Shown: positions 40,046-49,535, counted from the first letter of the stretch. The stretch: DNA of 64,000 nucleotides from Pseudomonas sp. (GCF_030683065.1 NZ_JAUXMX010000004.1:62001-126000), one strand, 5' to 3'. Notes: generated by a model from the sequence alone, not told the origin. Translations and numbers: made by a program.

Positions 40046-41062
40046 ATGAGCTTCACTTCCACGCCGCGTAACGGCCTGACCTGCGCTACTGCCTCTCCAC
40101 GTCTACCTCGCTGCACGCTCGCCCTGATTCTGCTGCCCGTACTGCTGGCCGGTTGCGAGGCCGAACTGAACCTGGCGGCGGTCGGCGAGGCAACCCGCCA
40201 CGCCAGCCTGCGCACCGATCATTACCAGGCATTAGCCAGCAACGCGACAGTCAGCGTGCTGGTCGGCAACGACGGGGTGATCCTGGTCAGCCAGGATCAG
40301 GGCCTCAACTGGCAGCGCCAGCAACTGCCGGGGCAACCCGGCCTGATCGATGTGGATGCCTGCCCGGACGGCAGTTTCATCGCCCTCGGCTTTGCTAATC
40401 AGCTGTGGCACAGCGCCGACCAGGGCCTGAGCTGGAATGCCCATACGCTGCCGACCCAGGAGCAGATGCTCACCGCAACCTGTGCACCCGACGGTGCCTG
40501 GTGGGCGGCCGGCAGCTTCACCACCCTGCTCAATAGTCAGGACCAAGGCGCCAACTGGGATGAAACCAGCCTGGACGAAGACGCCATGCTCACCACCCTG
40601 CAGTTCCTCGACGCACAGCAGGCGGTGGTCACCGGCGAATTCGGCCTGGTCTTCAGCAGCACCGATGGCGGCCAGAGCTGGCAGGCCAGCGGTCGTTTGC
40701 CGGAAGAGTTCTACCCGCACGCCAGCCACTTCGTCAGCCTGGATGAAGGCTGGGTCGGCGGCCTCAATGGCTTTATCTACCACACCCTCGACGCCGGCCA
40801 GAACTGGCAACGCCAGGACACCCCGTCCGCCGCACCGATCTTCAACTTCAGCGCCAACCGCGACGGTCTGTTCGCCATCGGCGATCACAGCAGCGTGCTG
40901 CGTCTGAGCGGCGAGCGCTGGCAGGCATTGCCCACGCCGAATGCACCGGCTTACCTGCGCGCCGCCAACAGCAGCGATGACCATCGCCTGACCGTGGCTG
41001 GCGGCCGCGGCCTGCTGCTCAACCTCGATACCCGCCCGGCCCTGGCCGCCCAGGCTCAGTGA
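40046..41062 (+). CDS. YCF48/BNR-repeat lipoprotein
   Basis: This 338-residue protein has a signal peptide and a lipobox (LLAGC, Cys37), so it should be lipidated. The rest is a beta-propeller of repeats with the BNR/Asp-box pattern S-x-D-x-G-x-x-W (VSQDQGLNW, HSADQGLSW, NSQDQGANW, SSTDGGQSW, HTLDAGQNW). It is the first gene of a four-gene operon and lies just before the MMPL gene. In other Pseudomonas genomes such propellers accompany this RND type; the function is not established. Confidence 0.85.
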   Translation: MSFTSTPRNGLTCATASPRLPRCTLALILLPVLLAGCEAELNLAAVGEATRHASLRTDHYQALASNATVSVLVGNDGVILVSQDQGLNWQRQQLPGQPGLIDVDACPDGSFIALGFANQLWHSADQGLSWNAHTLPTQEQMLTATCAPDGAWWAAGSFTTLLNSQDQGANWDETSLDEDAMLTTLQFLDAQQAVVTGEFGLVFSSTDGGQSWQASGRLPEEFYPHASHFVSLDEGWVGGLNGFIYHTLDAGQNWQRQDTPSAAPIFNFSANRDGLFAIGDHSSVLRLSGERWQALPTPNAPAYLRAANSSDDHRLTVAGGRGLLLNLDTRPALAAQAQ

Positions 41063-41072
41063 GGCTTTGACC

Positions 41073-43547
41073 ATGTCCATGCATCGGTTCACCCATTTTT
41101 TCTACCTGGCCAAGATCTGGCTGTTTCGTAACCCGCGCCGGGTACTGGCGCTGATTGGCGCGCTAACCCTGTTCTTCGCCCTGCAGATCCCGGCGCTCAA
41201 GGTCTATACCGACTTCGCCGACCTGCTGCCGCAGGAACACCCCTATATCCAGCTGCACAACAGCATCAAGGACACCTTCGGCGGCGCCAATGTGCTGGTG
41301 ATCGGCGTCGAGTTCGAGGACGGCGACCTGTTCAGTAACGCCAACCTGGCCACCCTCGACCGGGTCACCCAGGCGGTCGACAACCTACCGGGGGTCAACC
41401 ACAACCTGGTCAGCAGCCTGACCCATCGCAACTCGCGCAAGATCTGGCTGACCGAGGTCGGCAGCATCAACTCCGAACCCTATTACCAGCCAGAATTCGG
41501 TCAGCTCGACGCCGCTCAACTGACCGCGATGAAGGCCGATGTGGTGGCCAACCCGCGGGTCTATGGGCCGCTGGTGTCGCCGGATCTCAAGGTGGCGCTG
41601 GTCAAGGCGCAGCTGATCGAGGGCCAGCTCGACTACGAGCAGACCTTCGCTCAGCTGCAGGCCCTGCGCCAGGCGGAAGTGCGCGACGGCGTCAAGCTGT
41701 ACGCCACCGGTCAGCCGGTGCTGGTCGGCTGGGCCTACACCTACATGGAGCAGATCCTGCAGATCTTCGTGTTCACCGTGTTGGCCATGCTGGCCCTGCT
41801 GGTGTTCCATTTCCGCAAGGCCTACGGCGTGCTGATCCCGCTCGGCGGGGTGCTGATTTCGACCATCTGGGGCTTGGGCATCATCAGCCTGCTGGGCTAC
41901 AACCTCGACCCGCTGGGCCTGGTGATTCCCTTCCTGATTGCCGCACGGGCCATGAGCCACGGCGTGCAGTTGGTGGAGCGCTACTACGCCGAGGTGCGCG
42001 AACGCGGCAACGGCCAGTTGGCCGCGCGCGCCACCTTCGACAGCCTGTTCCGCCCCGGCACCCTGGGCATCGCCTCGGACGCCATCGGCCTGGCGCTGAT
42101 CGCCATCGGCTCGATCGCGCTGAACACCAAGCTGGGCATCTACGCTTCGCTGTGGGCAACTACGGTGATCTTCTCGGTACTGATCGGCGTGCCGCTGCTG
42201 CTGTCGATCCTGCCGCAACCGAAGAACCCCGAAATCAAGGAAACCTTCCTGCGCCATATCGGCGCCACCTGCGCCGCCACCGTGTCGCGTCCCGGTGCCG
42301 CGCGCAAGCTGCTGGGGCTGGCCGCTCTGGCGATGGTTGCCGGGCTGTGGGCATCGTCGCAGGTGCGCATCGGCGACTCCGAACCCGGCTCGCCAATCCT
42401 TTATCCCGAGCACGACTACAACCTGTCGTCCAAGGAAATCAACGACCGCTTCCCCGGTTCCGAGGAGTTGTACATCATTGCCGAGCACGCCGAGAACGGC
42501 GGCATCAAGCGGCCCGAAGTGCTCAAGGCGCTGCAGTCACTGCAGGCGCACATGCTGGGTGATCCGACGGTGGGCGGCAGCAAAGGCCTGCCGGACCTGG
42601 TCAAACAGGTCAATCGGCTGATGCATAACGACGACCCGCGCTGGTTCCAGATCCCCCATGACGCCGATTACGTCGGCGGGCTGATGTTCACCTACATGGC
42701 CTCCAGCCCGATCCCCGGCGCGCTGGACGAGTTCAACGATACCGACGACCGCATCGCCAACCTGGTGTTCTATTACAAGGATCGCCAGGGCGAGACCATC
42801 CGCCGCGCCATGCACATGGCCAAGCAGTGGATCGCCGAACACGGCGAGTCGGTACCGGGCCTGAGCATCCGCCTGGCTGGCGGCACCCTCGGCGTCGCTG
42901 CGGCGATGAACGAGTCGGCGTTCGAGACCAACCTTCTGGTACTGCCGTTGGTGTTCCTGTTTATCTTCGTCTTCGTCATGGTCTTCTACACCAGCTGGCA
43001 TGCCGGCCTGATGATGCTGATGGCGATGCTCTTCGCCACCGTGTTGACCTATGCCTACATGGGCCTGGCCGGCATGAGTATCGACATCAACACGGTGCCG
43101 GTGATCGCCGTGGGTATCGGCGTCGGCATCGACTACTCCATTTATATGATGGATCGCATCCGCGAGGAGATGGTCAAGAGCGGCAACCTGTCCGCCGCGG
43201 TGCACCGCGCCATCGCCACCACTGGCATGGCGATTAGCTTCACCGCGCTGACCCTGATGGCCGGCATCGTCATGTGGGTGCTGCTCTCCGACCTGCGCTT
43301 CCAGGCCGACGCCGCCAAGTTGCTGTGCGTGATGATCGTGATCAACGGCATCGCCGCCATGCTGCTAGCCCCGGCCTGGGTGCTGGTGTTCAAGCCGCGC
43401 TTCATCACCGATGCCTACGTCGATGAGGACGGCGTGATCCATGCCGACCACGACGCCGAGCCGGTTACGCCAATTCCCACCGATCCGTTGCCGACTTCAG
43501 CGCAGTCGGGCGGCGGGCTGCTGTCCGAGGCGCGCCAACCGGCCTGA
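41073..43547 (+). CDS. RND-superfamily transporter of the MMPL type
   Basis: This 824-residue protein has the RND plan of two halves, each with one helix, a large periplasmic domain and a bundle of five helices (about 240-400 and 640-790). The sterol-sensing-like stretch IPFLIAARAMSHGVQLVERY in the first half and GIGVGIDYSIYMMDRI in the second are typical of MMPL/HpnN-like exporters. It should be driven by the proton gradient, and its likely cargo is hydrophobic. ATG 41073 was chosen over the in-frame TTG at 41067. Confidence 0.88.
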   Translation: MSMHRFTHFFYLAKIWLFRNPRRVLALIGALTLFFALQIPALKVYTDFADLLPQEHPYIQLHNSIKDTFGGANVLVIGVEFEDGDLFSNANLATLDRVTQAVDNLPGVNHNLVSSLTHRNSRKIWLTEVGSINSEPYYQPEFGQLDAAQLTAMKADVVANPRVYGPLVSPDLKVALVKAQLIEGQLDYEQTFAQLQALRQAEVRDGVKLYATGQPVLVGWAYTYMEQILQIFVFTVLAMLALLVFHFRKAYGVLIPLGGVLISTIWGLGIISLLGYNLDPLGLVIPFLIAARAMSHGVQLVERYYAEVRERGNGQLAARATFDSLFRPGTLGIASDAIGLALIAIGSIALNTKLGIYASLWATTVIFSVLIGVPLLLSILPQPKNPEIKETFLRHIGATCAATVSRPGAARKLLGLAALAMVAGLWASSQVRIGDSEPGSPILYPEHDYNLSSKEINDRFPGSEELYIIAEHAENGGIKRPEVLKALQSLQAHMLGDPTVGGSKGLPDLVKQVNRLMHNDDPRWFQIPHDADYVGGLMFTYMASSPIPGALDEFNDTDDRIANLVFYYKDRQGETIRRAMHMAKQWIAEHGESVPGLSIRLAGGTLGVAAAMNESAFETNLLVLPLVFLFIFVFVMVFYTSWHAGLMMLMAMLFATVLTYAYMGLAGMSIDINTVPVIAVGIGVGIDYSIYMMDRIREEMVKSGNLSAAVHRAIATTGMAISFTALTLMAGIVMWVLLSDLRFQADAAKLLCVMIVINGIAAMLLAPAWVLVFKPRFITDAYVDEDGVIHADHDAEPVTPIPTDPLPTSAQSGGGLLSEARQPA

Positions 43548-43585
43548 GCCGGCACGCACCAACAACCCACGTAAGAGGTTCTGCC

Positions 43586-45478
43586 ATGCAGACAAGAATA
43601 AGAAAAAGCCTGAAACACTGGACCCTGGCCACGCTGGCGGGGGCAGGTTGCAGCCTGACCCCGCTGGCTGCGGTCATGGCCAACGAGGAGATGCAAGTCA
43701 CTGGCTTCGTCGAGAACGCCACCTTCGCCCGTGACAGTGTCGGCCTGTCGAAATTCCGCAACACGCTGCAGGTCAACGCCGACCGCAAGTTCGGCGACCT
43801 CGGCCAGCTGAACTTCAAGAACACTGCGTTCCACGCCACCTTCCGTGGCACCTACGACGGCGTCTACGACCTCAATAGCAGTGAGTACGGCAGCGGCGCG
43901 GGGGGCGCCATCGAGCTGGAGAACAGCATTGCCGGCAACAGCGTGCCGCACGGTGGCGGCTTGACCGTGCCCGGCACCCTGCTCGGCTTCGACCAGGTGC
44001 GCAACCCCAACGAGGGCATGATTGTGCTTGGTGAGAACCTGCACAAAACCCGCGGCGGTGTGGCATTCGGCGTGCCGGTGCGGCCCTGCGACAAGGACAG
44101 CCGCGGCTGCATCGACAATTACCTGGATGCCAGCAGCGACGACCTGCGCTTCCCCGAATTCAACGAGCGCCTGGACTTCATTCGTGAGCTGTATGTCGAC
44201 TTCGACAACGAGCTGCCTAACGGCGACATCCTCAGCTGGCGCCTGGGCAAGCAGCAGGTGATCTGGGGCCGCACGGATCTGTTCCGCGTGCTCGACGTGA
44301 TCAACCCGGTCGACTATTCGCGCAACAACATCTATGACGAGCTGGAAGACATCCGCATCCCCATGTGGATCGCCAAGGCCGACTGGCGGATGGGCGCCGG
44401 CGAGCTGTTCGACGACCTCAACCTGTCGTTCGTGTGGAACTTCGACAAGTTCCGCCCGCACAACCTCGGCCAGTGCGGCGGGCCCAACTCGATTCTCGAC
44501 GCGGCCTGCTTCTTCCGCGGCATGAACAACCTGTGGGAAAACGGCGGCACCGTGGCCAACTTCGCCAACGGCAACATCGCCACCGACTTCGGCCCCGGCC
44601 AGATCGGTATCCGCCAGGCGCACATGCCGTCCTGGAGCCTGTCCAACAGCCAGTTCGGGATCAAGCTGGAAGGCGTCTACGGCGACTTCGGCTTCAGCCT
44701 CAACGCCCTCACCTACCGCTCGCAACTGCCTTCGCTGCGCGGCGGCATCCCGGCGACCAATGCCTTCACCGGCGAGACCGCGGTGTGGCCAAGCCTGATC
44801 GCCTTCGACATCCACTTCCCGCGGGTCAACCTGATTGGCGGCTCGATGGACTACTACTCGCAGGCGATCGACACGGTGTTCCGCGTCGAAGTGGCGCACA
44901 CCGAGGGCGAGGAGTTCGCCAACACTATGCAGTCGCGGCTGTTCTCCGAGTCCAACGTGACCCGCTACGTGATCGGTGCGGACAAGAACATCTTCATCCC
45001 GGCGCTCAACCCGGGCCGGGCGTTCCTGTTCTCGGCGCAATTGTTCGGCCAGCACATCCACGAGCACCAGGAGGAGAAACGCGCACTGGGCAAGGTCGGC
45101 ATGCCGGACTGGGAGCAGAACTGGATCGGCACCCTGCTGGTCAAGGGCTGGTGGATGAACGATCGGCTCAGCCCGCAGTTGCTCGCCGCGCATGACTTCA
45201 AGGCCCAGGCCACCGCCATCGCCCCGAGCATCGAGTACCTGTTCAGCGACAACCTGAAGATCACCGCCGGCGCCAACATCAAGGTCGGTCGCGGCGCCCG
45301 CGAGTACGACGACTGCCGTACCTGCAACCCATGGGACCCCTTCACCAGCGCTGGCCAACCGGAAGGCATGAGCCTCGGCCTGTCCGGCTATGAACCCCTG
45401 GGTCGTTTCCGCGCTGGCCCGATCGGCATGGCGCAAAAGGAAGACGAACTGCAACTGACCCTGCGCTACAGCTTCTGA
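43586..45478 (+). CDS. DUF1302 outer-membrane beta-barrel protein
   Basis: This 630-residue protein has an N-terminal signal peptide (cleavage near VMANEE). The sequence is rich in alternating strands and ends in an aromatic residue after LQLTLRYSF, the usual outer-membrane insertion signal. It is a DUF1302 family member. These occur beside DUF1329 and MMPL genes in many Pseudomonas and are often induced with hydrophobic carbon sources; the exact role is unknown. It could be the outer-membrane exit or entry port for the MMPL pump. Confidence 0.85.
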   Translation: MQTRIRKSLKHWTLATLAGAGCSLTPLAAVMANEEMQVTGFVENATFARDSVGLSKFRNTLQVNADRKFGDLGQLNFKNTAFHATFRGTYDGVYDLNSSEYGSGAGGAIELENSIAGNSVPHGGGLTVPGTLLGFDQVRNPNEGMIVLGENLHKTRGGVAFGVPVRPCDKDSRGCIDNYLDASSDDLRFPEFNERLDFIRELYVDFDNELPNGDILSWRLGKQQVIWGRTDLFRVLDVINPVDYSRNNIYDELEDIRIPMWIAKADWRMGAGELFDDLNLSFVWNFDKFRPHNLGQCGGPNSILDAACFFRGMNNLWENGGTVANFANGNIATDFGPGQIGIRQAHMPSWSLSNSQFGIKLEGVYGDFGFSLNALTYRSQLPSLRGGIPATNAFTGETAVWPSLIAFDIHFPRVNLIGGSMDYYSQAIDTVFRVEVAHTEGEEFANTMQSRLFSESNVTRYVIGADKNIFIPALNPGRAFLFSAQLFGQHIHEHQEEKRALGKVGMPDWEQNWIGTLLVKGWWMNDRLSPQLLAAHDFKAQATAIAPSIEYLFSDNLKITAGANIKVGRGAREYDDCRTCNPWDPFTSAGQPEGMSLGLSGYEPLGRFRAGPIGMAQKEDELQLTLRYSF

Positions 45479-45499
45479 TCACCACGAGGAACGGACAAC

Positions 45500-46816
45500 A
45501 TGCACAAGAACACTATCTTCCGCCTGACCGCGCTGACCCTCGCCCTGACTGCGGGGCAGGCCATGGCTGCCGCTGAGTCGGTGATCGAGAAATCCTTCTA
45601 CCCCTACAAAGGCGAAACGCCCAAGGCCGCCGGCCTGAGCGCCGGCCTGACCATCAACCAGGCCAACGTCGCCCAGTTCAAGGACATCATCGATCCGGCC
45701 TTCTACGGCTTTATCGAGAAGGGCTGGCTGGAGATGCAGGTTGGCGACACCACCTCCTTCGACCTGCACCCCAACTATGTCGAGGCCAGCCGTCAGGGCC
45801 AGGACCAGGTCAAGCTCGGCGCCAAGCCCGGCCAGATCGAAGGCTGGGTCGCCGGCCGGCCCTTCCCCCAGGAGCCGGACGCCAATGACCCGCGCGCTGG
45901 CGAAAAGCTGGCCTGGAACTACAAGTACGGCTACAACTGGGGCGACAGTGCGGCCATCTCGCCGTTCTACTGGAAGTACCGCGACATGGACTCGGCCAAG
46001 GTCGAGCGCACCATCAAGTTTGACTTCCACTTTCTCAACTTCACCGGCCGGGTCAACCAGCCGCCGCTGCCGGCGATCACGCCGAACCCCTCGCAGCTGT
46101 TTCGCGGCATCTACGTCAAGGTTCTCGAACCCTATGACGTGCGCAACACCCAGCTGCTGATTCACCGCGCCCAGGACGACCTCAAACGCGACAACTCTTG
46201 GCTCTACCTCGGCTTCCAGCGCCGCGTGCGCCGTCTGGCCACCGGCCAGGTGACCGACGCCTTCCTCGGCTCGGACCTGATGATCGAGGACTTCGAGGGT
46301 TACAACGGGCGCATCTCCGACATGAACTGGAGCTACAAGGGCACCAAGTTCCTGTTGATGCCCTTCTACAACCACAACGACCTGACCCTGGACAGCGAAA
46401 CCCACAAGGACAACGACGGCTACCAGGTCGTAGCCTTCGCCGGCCAGGGCGGCTGTTTCCCCAACATCACCTGGCAACTGCGCAAGGTCTACGAGGTCGA
46501 GTCGGCCCCGGTTGAAGGCAGCCACCCGCTGTCCAAGCGCGTGCACTACGTGGATGCGCAGACCTTCACCGTGCCACGCACCATTTCCTATGACCGCAAG
46601 GGCAGCCTGTGGAAGACCTTCACCATCGGCCAGGCCCACCCCGATCATCACCTGCCCAAGAACAAAGGCAGCGGTGTGTCGATTGACGACAGCTTCAGCA
46701 TGATCGACGTACAGGCCATGCACTGCACCACCGGCCAGTTCAAGGGTCAGGTCGACCCGGCAATGAGCAAACCGGAAATGTTCAGCGTGCAGCACATGCG
46801 CGCTACTGGTAACTAA
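45500..46816 (+). CDS. DUF1329 periplasmic protein (LolB-like fold family)
   Basis: This 438-residue protein has a clear signal peptide (LTLALTAGQAMAAA). DUF1329 proteins are related in fold to LolA/LolB lipoprotein carriers, so binding a lipid or other hydrophobic ligand in transit is plausible. It is the last gene of the operon, 21 bases after DUF1302, and ends before a strong terminator. Confidence 0.85.
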   Translation: MHKNTIFRLTALTLALTAGQAMAAAESVIEKSFYPYKGETPKAAGLSAGLTINQANVAQFKDIIDPAFYGFIEKGWLEMQVGDTTSFDLHPNYVEASRQGQDQVKLGAKPGQIEGWVAGRPFPQEPDANDPRAGEKLAWNYKYGYNWGDSAAISPFYWKYRDMDSAKVERTIKFDFHFLNFTGRVNQPPLPAITPNPSQLFRGIYVKVLEPYDVRNTQLLIHRAQDDLKRDNSWLYLGFQRRVRRLATGQVTDAFLGSDLMIEDFEGYNGRISDMNWSYKGTKFLLMPFYNHNDLTLDSETHKDNDGYQVVAFAGQGGCFPNITWQLRKVYEVESAPVEGSHPLSKRVHYVDAQTFTVPRTISYDRKGSLWKTFTIGQAHPDHHLPKNKGSGVSIDDSFSMIDVQAMHCTTGQFKGQVDPAMSKPEMFSVQHMRATGN

Positions 46817-46829
46817 AACACCAGCCTGC

Positions 46830-46856
46830 AACCGCCCGGCAACACGCCGGGCGGTT
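46830..46856 (+). terminator. Terminator of the envelope operon
   Basis: An 11-bp perfect stem, AACCGCCCGGC / GCCGGGCGGTT, with an AACAC loop starts 13 bases after the DUF1329 stop. Confidence 0.8.
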
Positions 46857-47223
46857 CGCTCACTACCCACGAATTCAACCCAGGCTGCGCCCGCGCGGCA
46901 CGGCAACCCTTGCCCGTGCATTCGCGGCCTGCCCAGACCGTCACAACGGATCGGATGCCATGCCCCACGCGCGCCAGACCGACCCAGTGCCAAGACACCG
47001 CGCAGGTGGCCCAGGCCATGCAGCAGGGCCAGCCACCGCCGGCAACTGCAGCGCGCACCCTCGACCTCGCCGACCAGGTCAGCAGGCAGCGCGAACTGAT
47101 CGAGCCTATGCACGGGCACTGATGCCAGGGCGGCTGACAGTTCCGGACGGCAGGCGCGCTGCGTTCGGCTCGGCCGCGGCTCCAGCCAAACCGGGCCCTT
47201 CCCCGGTGCAGTTATCCACAACC

Positions 47224-47255
47224 GTAGGATGGATTGAGCCTGCGATACCCATCAG
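47224..47255 (+). repeat. Partial copy of the long repeat, left of the AT-rich cassette
   Basis: GTAGGATGGATTGAGC followed by CTGCGATACCCATCAG matches the first 32 bases of the repeat at 24971 with few changes. The rest of the element is absent. Confidence 0.65.
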
Positions 47256-47803
47256 CTGGCACACCGGCTACGCACAGGGCGTAGGCGAAAGGCGACTTGC
47301 CGTTTAGCCGCCGAGTGCTTAAGGTCGAGCCACCTTTGCTGGCCCGGTGCCAGCCCCCGCGTCTGCCGTTACCAAAAGGATGTTTGGTATGCGTTGCACA
47401 ACAGCCGAATGGCTCAGGCTTGTCATGCCGGCGCCCCGGCATAACGCCCTGCTTGGTCATTGTGCGCTGCGCTCGGCGTCTGCCAATGGGAAGCTGATCA
47501 GGCAGCACTTATCCGCGCCATATCGGTTGCGGGGAAATACGCGAGCGTGCAGTCGTCCACAGCTGACCGCCGTTACAGGTTATGGCTTGGACTGGAAATC
47601 GGGGCTAGGTATTGCCTTTTGCTTGGCACATGGCGCTACGTACGAAGGAAATAAGGGGTTGTTTTTGTCTGCACTATTCGTATGTCAGTCGTACGATAAC
47701 GGAAAAGGCCAAAGATAAGACCTGACCCTTTGTTGCTTGATGCCTATCGTTTCAAGCGTTGCACACATACTATAAATTCAGGAAAGGTAGTTATTAGCCA
47801 TAA

Positions 47804-48382
47804 ATGAAATTTAAAGATGAATGGAGTCAGCTCATTAAGAGTATTGATGAAGTAAAATCAGAAAACGCAGATACAGAGTTTTCTAATAATCTGTTAGAGC
47901 TCCTTGTTGCAGGAGAGGATCATCGTTTCTGGTCACATTTTGGAGTTGATCCAATAGGTCTAATTAGAGCTTTTTGGAAAACTACATTCCATCACCGAAG
48001 ACAAGGTGGCTCTACAATTGCGATGCAATTAGTTAGAACAATTACGGAGCGGTATGAGATCAGCCTGCAGCGTAAAGTTAAAGAGATTTATTTAGCTACT
48101 AGATTAACCTTGGTGCTCGAAAGAAAAGAAATATTAAAGCTCTATTTGAGTATTGCTTATTTTGGATGGAATATGCATGGAGTAAAACAAGCGTGCAAAG
48201 CATTAGGGTTAGATGAATGTGCGCTATCCAATTATGAGGCAGCCTTGATAATTGCTAGATTAAAATACCCAGAGCCAAGATTTGATAAAAAAAATAAGCT
48301 CAAAGCTATTGATTTTCGAGCTGGCCATATCCTTAACCGTTTTAATCAATTGCATTCTAAAGGGCACTATGGAACCATTTAA
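47804..48382 (+). CDS. Stand-alone GT51 (peptidoglycan glycosyltransferase) domain protein, no membrane anchor
   Basis: This 192-residue protein consists of one GT51 domain. Motif 1 AGEDHRFWSHFGVD has the catalytic Glu38. Motif 2 QGGSTIAMQLVRT resembles the TMQ variant of PBP1C. Motif 3 RKVKEI carries the second Glu (94), and motif 4 is KEILKLYLSIAYFGWNMHG. GT51 enzymes polymerise lipid II on the outer face of the membrane, yet there is no signal peptide, membrane helix or transpeptidase domain. The gene is strongly AT-rich against a GC-rich background and overlaps the next gene by 14 bases. Horizontal origin is likely. The role is unknown; defence or regulation of lipid-linked sugars is a guess. 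Confidence 0.85.
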   Translation: MKFKDEWSQLIKSIDEVKSENADTEFSNNLLELLVAGEDHRFWSHFGVDPIGLIRAFWKTTFHHRRQGGSTIAMQLVRTITERYEISLQRKVKEIYLATRLTLVLERKEILKLYLSIAYFGWNMHGVKQACKALGLDECALSNYEAALIIARLKYPEPRFDKKNKLKAIDFRAGHILNRFNQLHSKGHYGTI

Positions 48383-49028
48383 AGTATCAAGCCATTTAAA
48401 AGGGATGATATCTCCGTACCCAGAAGCAAAATTGATCTCAGAAGCTGCAAAACATGGCGGAGAATCAGCTAGACAAGCTATTGCAAGGCAGTGGTTGTCG
48501 GAGGGTATCCCATTCGCATTCAAGGAGTGCCCTGGGATTTATGAATCTATTCGTTCGTGGGTTGGTTCAAGACTCAATATTGACCCAAAAGAATTAAATG
48601 TCACAGGTAGTGCAAGGTTAGGGCAGTCATTAGCACCCCATAAAATGGGTAAGCCATTTGGAGATGATTCAGATTTAGATATCTTCATTATTTCTAATGA
48701 GCTTTTTGAGCACTTAAAAAGTGACTTTAATGAATGGTCTTATGATTTTGAAAGTGGAGCTATTAGAGCTTCAAATGATAGGGAGAATGGGTTTTGGATA
48801 GATAATTTACATAGAGGACCTAAAAATATTGCAAAAGGTTTTATAGACTCAAGTATAGTTCCAAATCATGATAAATATCATTATGTAAGAAGTATTGCTC
48901 AAACCATGTACCTTCTTAAAGAAAAGTTAGATATTACAGTCGATGCACCAAGATTCTGTCATGCCTCGGTTAGGTGTTATAAATCATGGTCAAGCTACGT
49001 ACAGCAAATTTCTTTAGGCTTGCAGTAA
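48369..49028 (+). CDS. DNA-polymerase-beta-fold nucleotidyltransferase, partner of the GT51 protein
   Basis: This 219-residue protein has the minimal nucleotidyltransferase signature: Gly80-Ser81 (VTGSARLG), then a D-x-D metal pair at Asp102/Asp104 in DDSDLDIFII. A helical N-terminal part of about 75 residues precedes it. The pattern is shared by CD-NTases, MNT-type toxins or antitoxins and tRNA/antibiotic nucleotidyltransferases; no subfamily is obvious. ATG 48369 lies inside the end of the GT51 gene, so the two are probably coupled. AT content is as high as in its partner. A longer upstream reading in this frame has no good start. Confidence 0.78.
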   Translation: MEPFKVSSHLKGMISPYPEAKLISEAAKHGGESARQAIARQWLSEGIPFAFKECPGIYESIRSWVGSRLNIDPKELNVTGSARLGQSLAPHKMGKPFGDDSDLDIFIISNELFEHLKSDFNEWSYDFESGAIRASNDRENGFWIDNLHRGPKNIAKGFIDSSIVPNHDKYHYVRSIAQTMYLLKEKLDITVDAPRFCHASVRCYKSWSSYVQQISLGLQ

Positions 49029-49109
49029 CAAGAGTATTAAGGGACAGACCACGATTATCCTGATCTCGTCTACTCTTCTGGCGTCATTTCATGGAAAAGG
49101 AGTTTCCAT

Positions 49110-49535
49110 ATGCCGCGTCGAGCACGTGTGCTGTTGGCGGGAGTCCCGTCGCACCTGATTCAGCGGGGGAACAATCATTCTGCCTGTTTCTTTGCTGAGG
49201 AAGATTACCTGTTCTATCTGGAGCACCTTGCGGATCAAGCAAGAAAGCATGACTGCGCGATCCATGCCTGGCGCCTGATGACCAACCATGTTCATCTGCT
49301 GCTTACCCCCGCCAAGCCGGAAAGTGCCGGGATGTTGATGAAGGGGCTTGGTCAGCGCTATGTGCTGGCCTGCTATCGATACATTGAGATGAACCCGGTG
49401 CGGGCTGAAATGGTCGAGCATCCGGCGCAATATCGTTGGGCGAGTTATCGAGTGCATGCCCCGGCTGAGCAATCCGCACCGATTTAGCAACATTCCGTGT
49501 ACCAGGCGTTGGGCTGCGCTGCGTTCAACACCAAC
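49110..49535 (+). pseudogene. REP-associated tyrosine transposase (RAYT), decayed
   Basis: The N-terminal half is a normal RAYT: MPRRARVLLAGVPSHLIQRG and the HUH motif in TNHVHLLL. At about 49357-49365 the frame jumps from GLGQRYV straight to LACYRYIEMNPV. The segment of about 28 residues normally between these, including the catalytic Tyr region, is missing without a frameshift. An in-frame TAG at 49485-49487 then cuts the C-terminus; remnants (QHSVYQALG) continue beyond it until a repeat fragment begins. It cannot be an active transposase. Confidence 0.85.

Larger units (their letters stand above)
46817..47803. other. 1-kb gene-free region before the AT-rich cassette
   Basis: It holds the terminator at 46830-46856 and a partial repeat copy at 47224-47255. 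Several short frames show no family similarity. The base composition falls toward AT from about 47640, before the start of the cassette genes. Confidence 0.6.

Noticed and set aside
46910-47718. Several 60-123 codon frames between DUF1329 and the AT-rich cassette
   Set aside because: They show no family similarity, no good ribosome sites and overlap each other and repeat fragments.
48282-48368. Longer N-terminus for the nucleotidyltransferase gene
   Set aside because: The extension begins at a non-standard start well inside the GT51 coding sequence; ATG 48369 is a sounder start.
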